Numbered from the stretch's first letter, positions 51,439 through 60,329 are shown. The stretch: DNA of 64,000 nucleotides from Cohnella hashimotonis (GCF_030014955.1 NZ_JAGRPV010000001.1:62001-126000), one strand, 5' to 3'. The notes: generated from the letters alone by a model not told the origin. Translations and numbers: made by a program.

Positions 51439-53850
51439 ATGAATCATCGAATGCGGAATGCGATTGCGGCGGCTTTGCTCGGGATAGCGGCGTTGTTGTG
51501 CTTTCTCTATTTCACGGGACAAGGGAAAGGAAACGATAAGAGAGTGGAGACCGTGCAGGGACAGGAGCAGGCGCAAGGCCAAGAGAAAAACGCGAATGCG
51601 TCGGCGTCACCGGCGGCGACCGGAGGAGAAGCGACGGCTGCAGGCGGGGGCGTCCAGGGGGCGTCCGAGACGGGGGCCGGACCAGGCGCCGAACGGCCGA
51701 AGCCGGCCGCCTTCGACGAAGCGCAGTTTGCCGATCCGGACGTCCGGTACCGGCCGCTGCTCATGATTCACGATAAGCTGCATACCGGCATCATCAAGAA
51801 GCTGAGCGATCTGGGCTACGGCGGCATGGTGACGAACGTCGACTACAACGGCTACCTGAAAAACGAGGAGTTTTGGGAGATTCTGAAGCAAAACGTTGCT
51901 TATGCGATCGACAAGCTCGGGCTCCGCGTATGGATCTATGACGAAAGAGGATATCCGAGCGGCACGGCGGGCGGTCTGGTGCTGGGCGAGCATCCCGAGC
52001 TGGAGGCGCAGGGGCTTGCCGTTGTCGTCAAAGAGGCGGCAGCCGGCAAAAAGGTCGTGATCGAGCATCCTTACGGACATGGAGAAGTCCGGTACGCGGC
52101 CGCTTACCGGGGCACCGAGCGGAGCTTCGACGCCGCGTCGGCAGTCGATCTGCGCGCTGCCGTCGACGAACAAGGAAACCTGACGTGGCAGGCGCCGGCT
52201 TCGGGCCGCTGGGTCGTCTTCTACTTTGTCCAAAAGCCGTTCTATGAAGGGACGCACGCCGTCAACAACTGGTTCGAGCAGCGCCGCTACATCAATTTGC
52301 TGGAGAAGGACGCGACTGAAGCTTTTATCGACATCACGCATAAGCAGTATTACGAACGGCTCGGCTCTTATTTCGGCAAAGGCATCGAAGCCTTCTTCAC
52401 GGACGAGCCGGCCTTGACCGGGACGTATATCGGCACGCCGCCCCGGCAGCCGAGCGTCCTGGACGCGCCGGATCCCGCGGTGCCGCTGCTGAAGACGCTG
52501 AACTGGGGCAACAAGCTGGCCGACGAGTTCCAGAAGCGGCGCGGCTACGAGCTGCTGCCCGTCCTGCCGTATCTGGTCGGGGGCGAGGGCAAGGAGGCGC
52601 AGCGCGTGCGCGGAGATTATTACCGGACGCTGTCCGAGCTCGTCCTGGAGAGCTACTTCGAGCCGCTCGAGGCGTTCTGCGGGAATACCGGCGTCGCCTG
52701 CTCAGGCCATTTGTTGCTGGAGGAGGAAATGTACCATCAGGCCATCTACGAGGGCAACCTGATGAACATCTACCGGCATATGCAGCTGCCGGGCATCGAT
52801 CTGCTCACAGCGCATCCGAAGCTGGCCAAGGAATGGGCGGCGACGACGGCCAAGCTCGCAAGCTCCGCGGCGCAGGAGGACGGCAAGCCGCATGTGATGA
52901 GCGAGATTTCCGACGCGTTCGATGGCGACAAGGCCGACTTCAAGGGGCGTCTCGCGGCGGTGGCCGTCCAGTTCGCCTTCGGCGTCGACCGGTTCAACTC
53001 CTATTACGAGTATGACCGGATGAGCGACGAGGAGAACAGGCGTTTCGCCGACTATATCGGGCGTATCGGCTATATGATGGACGCCGGCAAGCCTGCGCCG
53101 CAGGTCGCGGTATATTATCCAATCGAGAGCGTATGGGCGGAGACGCTGCCGCCGATGTCGCTCAGTCCGGCGGATTATGCCGCCCGCGCCGTGACGGTCA
53201 GCGACAGCTTCAAGCAGACGGCGCTGCGGCTCGCCGGGCATCAGCTCGACTACAATTATATCGACGCTGACGGCATCGCCGACAGCCGCGCGGAGGACGG
53301 CTTATTGTCGGCGCGGGGCGGGCTGAGTTACAAAGCGCTGATCGTGCCGGAGACGACCGTCGTCGACGAAGTTCTCGCCGCCAAGCTGGAAGATCTCGCT
53401 GCAGCCGGCGTGCCGCTTGTGCTAGTCGGCGCGGGGCCGGATTATATCCGGACCGACGGCGGCCTGAAGGAGGCGGACGGTCTGTACGACAGGCTGGCCA
53501 AGTTCCCGGGCGTGAAGCGCGTCGGTTCGGCGAAGGAGCTGGACGCGCCGCTCGCGGCGCTGGTCGCGCCCGATCTGAAGCTCGGGCAGGCGGATCCGGA
53601 TATATTAAGCGCCATGCGCACGGGCGAGGGAGGCAAGACGTACCTGCTCGTCAACACCGCGGACGAAGCGAAGACGCTCTCCGTGCAGTTCCGGGCGACC
53701 GGTTCGCGCGCGCGGCTATGGGATCCGGACGGCGGCGAGGTGAAGCCGCTGGCCGTATCGGCGTCCGGCGACGGGTACACGCAGGCCGAGCTTGCCCTCG
53801 GGGAGCGGCAGGCGCTGATCGTGACCTTTGAAAATGAAGTTGGGGAATGA
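51439..53850 (+). CDS. GH106-like glycoside hydrolase (putative alpha-L-rhamnosidase)
   Basis: About 803 residues. One signal-anchor helix (AIAAALLGIAALLCFLYF) and an Ala/Gly/Glu linker (to about 85) precede a large barrel-like domain. Segments typical of GH106-type enzymes are YDERGYPSGTAGGLV, FFTDEPALTG, RGYELLPVLPYL, CSGHLLLEEEMYH, LPGIDLL and HVMSEISDAF, and a C-terminal region with VAVYYPIESVWAETLPP. Glutamates in FFTDEP, SGHLLLEE and MSE are candidate catalytic residues. ATG 51439 follows AGGGGGAGAGAG; an earlier in-frame ATG (51385) has no binding site. It lies 91 bases after the beta-helix gene and is probably in the same operon. Family assignment is by motif resemblance. Confidence 0.65.
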   Translation: MNHRMRNAIAAALLGIAALLCFLYFTGQGKGNDKRVETVQGQEQAQGQEKNANASASPAATGGEATAAGGGVQGASETGAGPGAERPKPAAFDEAQFADPDVRYRPLLMIHDKLHTGIIKKLSDLGYGGMVTNVDYNGYLKNEEFWEILKQNVAYAIDKLGLRVWIYDERGYPSGTAGGLVLGEHPELEAQGLAVVVKEAAAGKKVVIEHPYGHGEVRYAAAYRGTERSFDAASAVDLRAAVDEQGNLTWQAPASGRWVVFYFVQKPFYEGTHAVNNWFEQRRYINLLEKDATEAFIDITHKQYYERLGSYFGKGIEAFFTDEPALTGTYIGTPPRQPSVLDAPDPAVPLLKTLNWGNKLADEFQKRRGYELLPVLPYLVGGEGKEAQRVRGDYYRTLSELVLESYFEPLEAFCGNTGVACSGHLLLEEEMYHQAIYEGNLMNIYRHMQLPGIDLLTAHPKLAKEWAATTAKLASSAAQEDGKPHVMSEISDAFDGDKADFKGRLAAVAVQFAFGVDRFNSYYEYDRMSDEENRRFADYIGRIGYMMDAGKPAPQVAVYYPIESVWAETLPPMSLSPADYAARAVTVSDSFKQTALRLAGHQLDYNYIDADGIADSRAEDGLLSARGGLSYKALIVPETTVVDEVLAAKLEDLAAAGVPLVLVGAGPDYIRTDGGLKEADGLYDRLAKFPGVKRVGSAKELDAPLAALVAPDLKLGQADPDILSAMRTGEGGKTYLLVNTADEAKTLSVQFRATGSRARLWDPDGGEVKPLAVSASGDGYTQAELALGERQALIVTFENEVGE

Positions 53851-53887
53851 AGCTAGAGAATGAAGCTAGAGAATGAAGCTGGAGCAT
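53846..53887 (+). repeat. three copies of a 14-bp direct repeat
   Basis: GAATGAAGCTAGAG occurs in tandem, the last copy with changes (GAATGAAGCTGGAG). The first copy overlaps the stop codon of the GH106-like gene. It is a minor low-complexity tract that probably arose by slippage. Confidence 0.8.
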
Positions 53888-53929
53888 GAAGGGCATTAAG
53901 CGGGAAAAAGGAAGTCCTGACGCAAGAAG

Positions 53930-53964
53930 AAGGGATGGCGGCAATCGACCGTCATCCCTTTTAT
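53930..53964. terminator. terminator between the GH106-like gene and araC
   Basis: AAGGGATGGCGG (53930-53941) pairs with CCGTCATCCCTT (53949-53960) with one G-T pair, followed by TTTATT. It serves the convergent genes; on the minus strand it is preceded by few T residues. Confidence 0.8.
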
Positions 53965-54722
53965 TCCGCCCCGGACCGGATGAAGTGATTGCGCTTGAAG
54001 GCGCTCGGCGTCTGCCCGGTCAGTTTGCGGAACGTGCTGGCGAACTGCGAGCTGTTGGAGAAGCCGCAGTCCAGGGAGATGGCGCACATCGTCATGTCTG
54101 TGGACAGCATCAGCTTCTTGGCGTGCTCGACGCGCTTGTTGATGATGAAGCTGAGCGGCGATTCTCCCGTCTTGTCCTTGAATACGTGGCGAAAGTGGTC
54201 GTAGCTGTACCCGGTAATTTTAGCGAGTGAGGGCAGGTCGATTTCCTGATGGAAATTCTCGTTGATGTAATTCTCGATATACTCCAGCAGGTCGGCGAAC
54301 GATCGGGATGACCGCGTCCGTTCGATCTCGATGATGAACTCGTTGAGCAGCAGCTCGAGCTTGTGCTGGTAATGCAGACGCTGGGTCGAGAGCTCGTGCT
54401 TGAGCTTGTTGACGATCTGCATGAGGAGCGAGGAGCGATCCGGATAGACGCCGTTTTCGAATTGAACGGAAGCGCTCTCATTTAACGAAAAGCCGATGCA
54501 CAGCAGCTCGGTCGTCTCGTCATGCACTTCGTTGTGCGCGGTGCGGGGCCTGATCAGGCTGAAGGTGTTGGGCGCGTAGCGGTATTCCGTGCCGCCGATC
54601 GTCGTGGAGCCGGTGCCGGACGTGTAGTACACGAGCTCGTAGCAGTTGTGGTGGTGCGTCGTAATCTCGGTCTGCGGTTTGTGATGGTAGGTAAAGGCGA
54701 ATTCAAGCTGATCGGCGAACAT
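53961..54722 (-). CDS. AraC-family transcriptional regulator
   Basis: 253 residues. An N-terminal cupin sensor (TYHHKPQTEITTHHHNCYEL ... VYYTSGTGSTTIGG) binds a sugar in relatives, and the C-terminal double helix-turn-helix (LAKITGYSYDHFRHVFKDKT and DCGFSNSSQFASTFRKLTGQ) binds DNA. It is divergent from the nucleoside hydrolase/importer operon and is the likely regulator of it. The RBS AGGAGG is on the minus strand just before ATG. Inducer unknown. Confidence 0.88.
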   Translation of the reverse strand: MFADQLEFAFTYHHKPQTEITTHHHNCYELVYYTSGTGSTTIGGTEYRYAPNTFSLIRPRTAHNEVHDETTELLCIGFSLNESASVQFENGVYPDRSSLLMQIVNKLKHELSTQRLHYQHKLELLLNEFIIEIERTRSSRSFADLLEYIENYINENFHQEIDLPSLAKITGYSYDHFRHVFKDKTGESPLSFIINKRVEHAKKLMLSTDMTMCAISLDCGFSNSSQFASTFRKLTGQTPSAFKRNHFIRSGAE

Positions 54723-54779
54723 GCTCGTCCTCCTGACATCCCCATATATGAATGATTGCCGCAGGGCAATCTCACCAAC

Positions 54780-54808
54780 AGTATAGTGGCAAAAGGCATT
54801 TTTGTCTG
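54780..54808 (-). promoter_or_regulatory. possible araC promoter
   Basis: On the minus strand TATACT (54785-54780) lies 17 bases after CAGACA (54808-54803). The -10 box is good, the -35 box only fair. In the same 342-base divergent region a perfect palindrome CGAAGTACTTCG (54952-54963) is a possible operator. No clear promoter for the rightward operon was found. Confidence 0.4.
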
Positions 54809-55064
54809 CATCGTACGCGGGATGATCACCATTTTTCGATAATGTTCAACCACTTCCGGATAGATGGTCCTCGCGTGCTGTGTTACATTCAGGTAGGAAT
54901 GGAAAACGGCTCTCGCGAGGCTGCGCTTTACAGAACAGAGGGGTCTGCGTTCGAAGTACTTCGGTACAAGGGCTTCAGTACGACTATGGAAAGGCCGGCC
55001 GCGCGACAATGGTTAAGCGCTTCCATTATCGGCGTTCGGAGAATCGAAGGAGGTTGCAATCGCT

Positions 55065-56018
55065 TTGTCTACGATAGCAGGGAACGCGCAGCGCGTTATC
55101 ATCGACACCGATATCGGAGACGACATCGACGACGCGCTCGCGATATGGCTGGCCGTCAAGTCGCCGGAGCTCGACATCGCCGGCATCACGACCGTATATA
55201 AGCAGACGCACAAGCGCGCGCAAATGGTATCCGCCTTGCTGAGGGCGACCGGCAGATCAGACATTCCGGTCGTGCCCGGCGCCTCGCTGCCGCTGATCAG
55301 CAGGCAGATCTACGGCAAGCCGGTCGATCCCGAGGAGGCGCCGGTGCAGTATCTGGAGGAGATGCGAGGCGAGCCGGTCGACACGCGCCTGACGGCGGCC
55401 GAATTCATCGTGCGGACCGCGCTCGAGGCCGAGCGGCCGATCGCGCTCGTCACGCTCGGCGCGTTGACCAACGTCGCGTTGGCGCTGCGCGTCAAGCCGG
55501 AGATCGCGGACCGTATCGCCAAGATCGTCGTCATGGGCGGCGCCTACGATATGAACGTGTCCGAATACAACTTCTCCTGCGACCCGGAGGCGGCGCAGAT
55601 CGTGCTGGGCGCGGGCGTCCCGATCGTCGCCGTGGGGCTCGACGTCACCTTCAAGTGCCTCTTGTCCGAACGGCAAACGGCTTCGATCCGCGACAGCGCG
55701 GATCCCGCAGCCAAGCTTGTCATGAGGATGCGCGAACATTGGGCTTCTCCCCACATCTATCTGCACGACCCGCTCGCGGTGGCAGCCGTATTTCGAGAAG
55801 ACTTCGTCCGTACCGAGCGGCGGGTGATCGATATCGAGACCGGCGGCGCTTATACGCGGGGGATGAGCATCAGCCTTTCAGGCATGAACTGGCATCGGCC
55901 GGCCGCGGATTCGCATGTGCGGGTAAGCACGGGCGTCGAGCATCAGGCTTTTATGGATCTGTACATGGAGCGAATATTGGCTTTTACCCCGATAGAGGAG
56001 CGTGACGGCATTGCTTAA
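55065..56018 (+). CDS. inosine/uridine-preferring nucleoside hydrolase
   Basis: 317 residues. The enzyme family splits nucleosides into base and ribose. The calcium-binding signature DTDIGDDIDDALAIWLA is at residues 14-30, VTLGALTNVALAL and VVMGGAYDMN line the ribose site, and HIYLHDPLAVAA carries the conserved histidine and aspartate. There is no signal peptide, so it works in the cytoplasm on imported substrate. It starts at TTG 55065, 10 bases after AAGGAGG. Its 3' end overlaps the solute-binding protein gene, so hydrolase and importer are coupled. Confidence 0.9.
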   Translation: MSTIAGNAQRVIIDTDIGDDIDDALAIWLAVKSPELDIAGITTVYKQTHKRAQMVSALLRATGRSDIPVVPGASLPLISRQIYGKPVDPEEAPVQYLEEMRGEPVDTRLTAAEFIVRTALEAERPIALVTLGALTNVALALRVKPEIADRIAKIVVMGGAYDMNVSEYNFSCDPEAAQIVLGAGVPIVAVGLDVTFKCLLSERQTASIRDSADPAAKLVMRMREHWASPHIYLHDPLAVAAVFREDFVRTERRVIDIETGGAYTRGMSISLSGMNWHRPAADSHVRVSTGVEHQAFMDLYMERILAFTPIEERDGIA

Positions 56019-57597
56019 ATTCAAATGGAAGTCCCAGACTCTTATGCTGGCGGCGGCTGCGCTCGTTGCGAGCGGCTGCTCCGGCGGATCCGGCCAATCG
56101 GAGTCGACGGCGACGGCTTCGCAAACGGCGAGCGCATCGCAGACGGCGACCGGCTCGGCAACCGCATCGCCCGAAGGGACGGAAGCCGGTCCCAAGGAGA
56201 TCGCCGGCGGACGTCCCGTGACGCTGACCGTCGACCTTCACGGCTGGATGCCTACGGTCAATACGGAGCCGACGGCGGAAAATCCGACGGTATTCCTGTC
56301 CACGCAAAAGATCGCCGACGCGTTCATGAAGCTCCACCCGAACGTGAAGATTGCCTGGGCGCGCACGAAGCCGGTCGGCAAGCTGCAAAACGAGATCGCG
56401 GAGTGGCTGACGACCCAGATCTCCGCGGGTACCGCCCCGGCGATCACCTTTACCTGGGGCAACAATTACCTGGATCGCGACTGGTACGAGCCGCTAGGCG
56501 ACGCGCTGTCGTCGCCGGACGAATACGTGGCGGGCAACGCGAAGTGGAGCGACCTGTTTCCCGACTACCTGATGAAGCACCGTTCGCTTGTCGATAACAA
56601 TAAGCAGCCGGTCGCCGTGCCGATCGTCCTGTACTCGGGACCGGCTACGGGCTACTACTACAACAAGGACCTGTTCGAGTCGCTCGGCATCAATCCGCCC
56701 AAGGATTGGGAGGAGATGTTCACGGACGCCAAGCTGCTCAAGGAAAAGGGCTACGTGCCGTTCGCCCAATGGGGCAACTTTAAGCAGATCGAGCTCGGCC
56801 AGTGGAACCAGCAATTCAGCGTCGGCCCGTTTTTTGCGGCGGCGCTCATGGACAAGACCGACTACGACAAGGACGGCCAGGTCGACACGCTCGAGACGCT
56901 GCGCGCGACGAAGGCGGGATTGTTCAATGCGGCGGAGCACGATTACGCACAGGAGATGTACCGGCAACTGAAGCGTATGTACACGGAACTGCTGCCCGCA
57001 GGCTGGCAGAACACGGATTTCTCGCAGCCCTGGAACGACGGCAAGGTCGCCATGCGCGAGGAAGGGCTGTGGGCGCTCCAGGCGGAGAACGGCAACAAGC
57101 AGCGCAAGTTCAATTACGGCGTTATCCCCGCTCCGCCGATCACGAAGTCGACCTCGCCCGACGTCGCCGACGTGCAATACACGGAGAAGGGGCCGTATCA
57201 GCCCGATCCGGACTTGTCGCTCAACATCCTGAAGCCGATCGTCAAGGACAATCCGGATCTGAAGGAAGCGGCGATCGCCTTCCTCAAGTATTTGACCGTC
57301 CCCGAGAATATTTCGATGATGGTGCTGGAGCAAGGCGCCGCGCTCGGCGCGGTCAAGGGCTCGGAGATTCCGCCGCTGCTCGACGACTGGATGAACAATT
57401 CGTTCCCGATTATGCCCAAGGCCAGCTGGCCGAACGCCTTCACCGACGAGCAGGGCATCGCGCTCAACAAGCAGTTCGAGATGTGGGTGAAGGGCGAGAC
57501 GGACGACGCCAAGTTTTTTGCGAAGAGCAACGAGATCCAGCAGAAGAGCGCGGACGACTATATCAAAAAAATGAACATCGATACGACCGGCTGGTAA
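56011..57597 (+). CDS. ABC transporter solute-binding lipoprotein (family 1)
   Basis: About 528 residues from TTG 56011, which lies 10 bases after GAGGAG (GTG 56002 is closer than ideal). The signal peptide ends in the lipobox VASGC with Cys23, followed by a Ser/Thr/Ala-rich linker (25-60) and a large type-1 binding-protein fold (VTLTVDLHGWMPTV, ITFTWGNNYLDRDWYEPLGD, LYSGPATGYYYNKDLFESLG). Such proteins deliver oligosaccharides or related compounds to CUT1-type importers. It overlaps the nucleoside hydrolase by 8 bases. A nucleoside or ribose-containing glycoside is a possible ligand by context only. Confidence 0.9.
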   Translation: MLKFKWKSQTLMLAAAALVASGCSGGSGQSESTATASQTASASQTATGSATASPEGTEAGPKEIAGGRPVTLTVDLHGWMPTVNTEPTAENPTVFLSTQKIADAFMKLHPNVKIAWARTKPVGKLQNEIAEWLTTQISAGTAPAITFTWGNNYLDRDWYEPLGDALSSPDEYVAGNAKWSDLFPDYLMKHRSLVDNNKQPVAVPIVLYSGPATGYYYNKDLFESLGINPPKDWEEMFTDAKLLKEKGYVPFAQWGNFKQIELGQWNQQFSVGPFFAAALMDKTDYDKDGQVDTLETLRATKAGLFNAAEHDYAQEMYRQLKRMYTELLPAGWQNTDFSQPWNDGKVAMREEGLWALQAENGNKQRKFNYGVIPAPPITKSTSPDVADVQYTEKGPYQPDPDLSLNILKPIVKDNPDLKEAAIAFLKYLTVPENISMMVLEQGAALGAVKGSEIPPLLDDWMNNSFPIMPKASWPNAFTDEQGIALNKQFEMWVKGETDDAKFFAKSNEIQQKSADDYIKKMNIDTTGW

Positions 57598-57600
57598 GCG

Positions 57601-57640
57601 GCGGGAGTCGGGGCGGCAGGCGATCGGCCTGCCCTCCCGC
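57601..57640 (+). other. hairpin after the binding-protein gene
   Basis: GGCAGGC (57615-57621) pairs with GCCTGCC (57627-57633), extended by GCGGGAG (57601-57607) with CTCCCGC (57634-57640). No T-run follows. Such hairpins after binding-protein genes commonly protect the mRNA and give more binding protein than permease. Confidence 0.65.
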
Positions 57641-57682
57641 ATATCGCTCCGGGCTTCCGGCCGGCGTGGAATGGAGAGCGGC

Positions 57683-58144
57683 ATGAAAAGAAAATGGACG
57701 ATCGCGACGGTCGTGCTGGCCATCGGCGCCCTGCTTGCGGGCTACGATGCCTATCGCGCTACGCAGTACCGCATCGCGCTGCTCGCGATGGACCCGCAGC
57801 AGGCGCCGGCGGACGGCCAATCGCCCGTCGCGCTGCGCTTCAAGGTTACGGATGCGAGCGGGCGGCCGGCGAAGGGACATTCGCTCTACGCGCTGCCGAG
57901 GGGCGGCGGCATTCTGTCCGCCAGCCGCGTCGTGACCAACGAAGCGGGCGAGGCGTCGTACACCTACTATCCGTACAAAGCTTCCGATTTGCAGCCGGCC
58001 AAAGACGTGCAGATCAAGGTCATCGACGAGTCGAACTCGGTCTTCATCGAGATCAACGCCAAGACGACCGTGACCGTGCCGCTCGTACAGCCGGAACGGT
58101 CGGCCAAGAGCAATCACAGCCTGGACGACATTTTCGGCGAGTGA
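57683..58144 (+). CDS. membrane-anchored single Ig-like domain protein
   Basis: About 153 residues. A basic start and one membrane helix (WTIATVVLAIGALLAGYDAY) are followed by a bacterial Ig-like (Big_1) domain: ADGQSPVALRFKVTDASGRP, then RVVTNEAGEASYTYYPY and DVQIKVIDESNSVF. It ends in a charged tail. The protein should face outside. It is inserted between the binding protein and the permeases; ordinary CUT1 operons do not have such a component. It may help position the binding lipoprotein at the permease or touch the wall, but this is inference. Confidence 0.75.
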   Translation: MKRKWTIATVVLAIGALLAGYDAYRATQYRIALLAMDPQQAPADGQSPVALRFKVTDASGRPAKGHSLYALPRGGGILSASRVVTNEAGEASYTYYPYKASDLQPAKDVQIKVIDESNSVFIEINAKTTVTVPLVQPERSAKSNHSLDDIFGE

Positions 58145-58185
58145 CCGATAAGCGTCGAGCTAGGCAGGAAAGGAATGACACAAGG

Positions 58186-59091
58186 ATGGCAACCGGTCCT
58201 ACGCTCTGGGCGAAAATCTGGAGCAGCCGCAAGGCGTATCTGTTTTTGTCCCCGCTGTTTCTGGGGCTGCTTCTGTTCTGCTATTATCCGCCGGTCAGCG
58301 GCATTTACCACTCCTTTTTCGACTGGGACAGCGTGGGCAAGGCCGTCTTCATCGGCCTGGACAATTACAGGGAACTGTTCAGGGACCAAGTGTTCCTCGA
58401 TTCGATCCCGACGGCGTTTCTCATCCTCGTGCCGCGCCTGATCATCGGCATCGTCGTGCCGCTGATCGCGGCCGAGATGATTTTTAACGTGAGACAGAAA
58501 AAACTGCAGTCGGCGTACCGGGTGCTCGTGCTGCTGCCGATCGTGGCGCCGGGCGTCGTCGGGCTGCTGATCTGGAAAAACATATACGATCCGACGAACG
58601 GCCTGCTCGTCTCGCTGCTGCGCGGAACGGGGCTGATCGCGCCGGACCGGGTGATCGACTGGCTGGGCAGCGCCGATCTGATCATACCGAGCATCATCTT
58701 CATGGGCTTCCCCTGGATCGGGGGGACGAGCGTGCTGATCTACATGGCCGGCTTGATGAACATCTCAAGCGAGGTGATCGAGTCCTCGGAACTGGACGGC
58801 GCAGGGCTGCTGCGGCGCATCTGGCATATCGATCTGCCGCATTTGATGGGCCAGGTCCGCTTCTTTCTGATCTTCGGCATCATCGGCGGCTTGCAGGACT
58901 TCGGCATTCAGATCGTCCTCACGTCGGGCGGTCCGGGCTACAGCACTTACGTCCCCGCATACTACATGTACATCGAGGCCTTTACCGCCGGCCGGATGGG
59001 CTACGCGACGACGATCGGCACGGTCATGTTCGCAGCGATCTTCCTCCTGAGCCTGGTCGCGTACCGGGGCATGAAGACGGAGACGAATTAA
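58186..59091 (+). CDS. ABC transporter permease (MalF-like)
   Basis: 301 residues with six membrane helices (first: AYLFLSPLFLGLLLFCYYPP). The EAA loop that contacts the ATPase reads ESSELDGAGLLRRIWHIDLP, and the end GGLQDFGIQIVLTSGGPGYS is typical of MalF-type permeases. ATG 58186 is preceded by AGGAAAGGA at 11 bases. The open frame extends far upstream but without homology. It pairs with the next permease. Confidence 0.9.
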   Translation: MATGPTLWAKIWSSRKAYLFLSPLFLGLLLFCYYPPVSGIYHSFFDWDSVGKAVFIGLDNYRELFRDQVFLDSIPTAFLILVPRLIIGIVVPLIAAEMIFNVRQKKLQSAYRVLVLLPIVAPGVVGLLIWKNIYDPTNGLLVSLLRGTGLIAPDRVIDWLGSADLIIPSIIFMGFPWIGGTSVLIYMAGLMNISSEVIESSELDGAGLLRRIWHIDLPHLMGQVRFFLIFGIIGGLQDFGIQIVLTSGGPGYSTYVPAYYMYIEAFTAGRMGYATTIGTVMFAAIFLLSLVAYRGMKTETN

Positions 59092-59110
59092 TGGAACGGG
59101 GAGAAGAGGC

Positions 59111-59938
59111 ATGACTCAATACAGACGGCTGCCGCAATGGTTCCTGAACGCCGCGCTCGTCGCGCTGCTCGCCATGCTGCTGTATCCGCTCGGGTTCACG
59201 CTGTGGGGCGCGTTCAAGTCGGACGTGGCGTTCACCGCGACCCGGTGGTATCCGACGCTGCCGCTTCGCGTCGGCAACGTGTCCAGCGCGTTCGGCAGCA
59301 TCTGGCGCTATTTGCTCAACACGGTGTTCGTAGCGGGCGTGGGTACGGCGGGCATGCTGCTGATTGCATCGCTGTCGGCTTTTACGTTTGCGCGTATGAA
59401 GTTTTTCGGCAAGGAATGGCTGTATATGCTCGTCCTGGCCCTCATGATGATACCGGGGGCGCTTACGCTCGTGCCGGGCTACATGCTCTACAAGACGTTT
59501 GGCCTGCTCAACTCCTACTGGGCGCTCATTCTGCCGCTCGTCACGGGCGGTCCGATCTTCGGTATTTTCCTGCTGCGATCGTTCTTCGAGAGCATCCCGA
59601 AGGACTACTTCGAGGCGGCTCAGATGGATGGCGCGCACGACTTCAAGCTGTACTACCGAATCGCGCTGCCGCTCTGCATTCCGATTATGGGAACGCTCGC
59701 GATCATGCAGATCGTCGGCGCCTGGAACGAATATCTGTGGCCGATGATCACGATCGCCGACCACGAGAAGCTTACGATCGCGGCAGGCCTGCTCATCAGC
59801 TTCACCGGACAGTACTCGTCCAACATGCCGGTGACGTTCGGCGGCTATCTGGTCGCGTCGGTGCCGCTCATCCTGCTGTTCACGTTTACGAATCGCTATT
59901 ACGTGCAAGGGCTGCTGTCGACAGCGATCAAGCTGTAG
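59111..59938 (+). CDS. ABC transporter permease (MalG-like)
   Basis: 275 residues with six membrane helices (first: NAALVALLAMLLYPLGFTLW). The EAA loop is EAAQMDGAHDFKLYYRIALP. It starts 19 bases after the previous permease with GGGGAGAAGAGG ahead. No ATPase gene lies in the operon; in Bacillales a shared ATPase of the MsmX type usually energises such importers. Confidence 0.9.
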   Translation: MTQYRRLPQWFLNAALVALLAMLLYPLGFTLWGAFKSDVAFTATRWYPTLPLRVGNVSSAFGSIWRYLLNTVFVAGVGTAGMLLIASLSAFTFARMKFFGKEWLYMLVLALMMIPGALTLVPGYMLYKTFGLLNSYWALILPLVTGGPIFGIFLLRSFFESIPKDYFEAAQMDGAHDFKLYYRIALPLCIPIMGTLAIMQIVGAWNEYLWPMITIADHEKLTIAAGLLISFTGQYSSNMPVTFGGYLVASVPLILLFTFTNRYYVQGLLSTAIKL

Positions 59939-59957
59939 GGGCGGGCAAGGTTAAACT

Positions 59958-60125
59958 TTCAAGCGGTTGGTGTTCGAGCTGTTGACGTTCGAGTGATTAA
60001 CGTTCAAGTGGTTAATGTTCACGCAGTAAATGTGTCAGGCAGTGAACGTTCACACAGTTAACGTTCACGCAGTTAATGTGTCACGAAGTTAACGTGTCAT
60101 GCGCTTAACGTTCGAGTGGCTAGCG
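59958..60125 (+). repeat. degenerate 15-16 bp tandem repeat, about 11 units
   Basis: Units follow the pattern TTC(A/G)(A/C)GC(A/G)GTTAACG, some with TGTCA instead of TTCA (for example TTCACGCAGTTAATG, TTCACACAGTTAACG, TTCGAGTGATTAACG). Unit junctions create AACGTTC, a partial palindrome. The array begins just after the second permease and ends before a terminator. No reading frame is maintained across it. Confidence 0.85.
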
Positions 60126-60152
60126 AGCGAATTTAGCGCCATCAAGTCCGAC

Positions 60153-60178
60153 GCCCTCAGGGGCTGCGGGCTTTTTTT
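60153..60178 (+). terminator. terminator of the importer operon
   Basis: GCCCTCA pairs with TGCGGGC (one mismatch) around GGGGC, followed by TTTTTTT. It lies after the tandem repeat, so the repeat would be part of the operon's 3' untranslated RNA. Confidence 0.75.
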
Positions 60179-60329
60179 GATGCGCAAGAAAGAACGAAAG
60201 GACGGGCCTTTTCCAATAAAATTGGACTCGCTCTCTACCAAATCGAATTGGAAGGCGGCAAATCGTGGACGGGCCAAGTGCGCGTTCGGTCCAGCGGCGT
60301 TTTTGGAAAGACTGGCGGGGCGAAAAGCC

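Noticed and set aside
59958..60125. CRISPR or coding repeat
   Set aside because: Units are 15-16 bases, degenerate, unspaced and not multiples of three, and no frame stays open.
60179..60329. Possible gene remnant between the importer terminator and the TGCA elements
   Set aside because: A few codon-like stretches exist, but no frame shows recognisable protein features.
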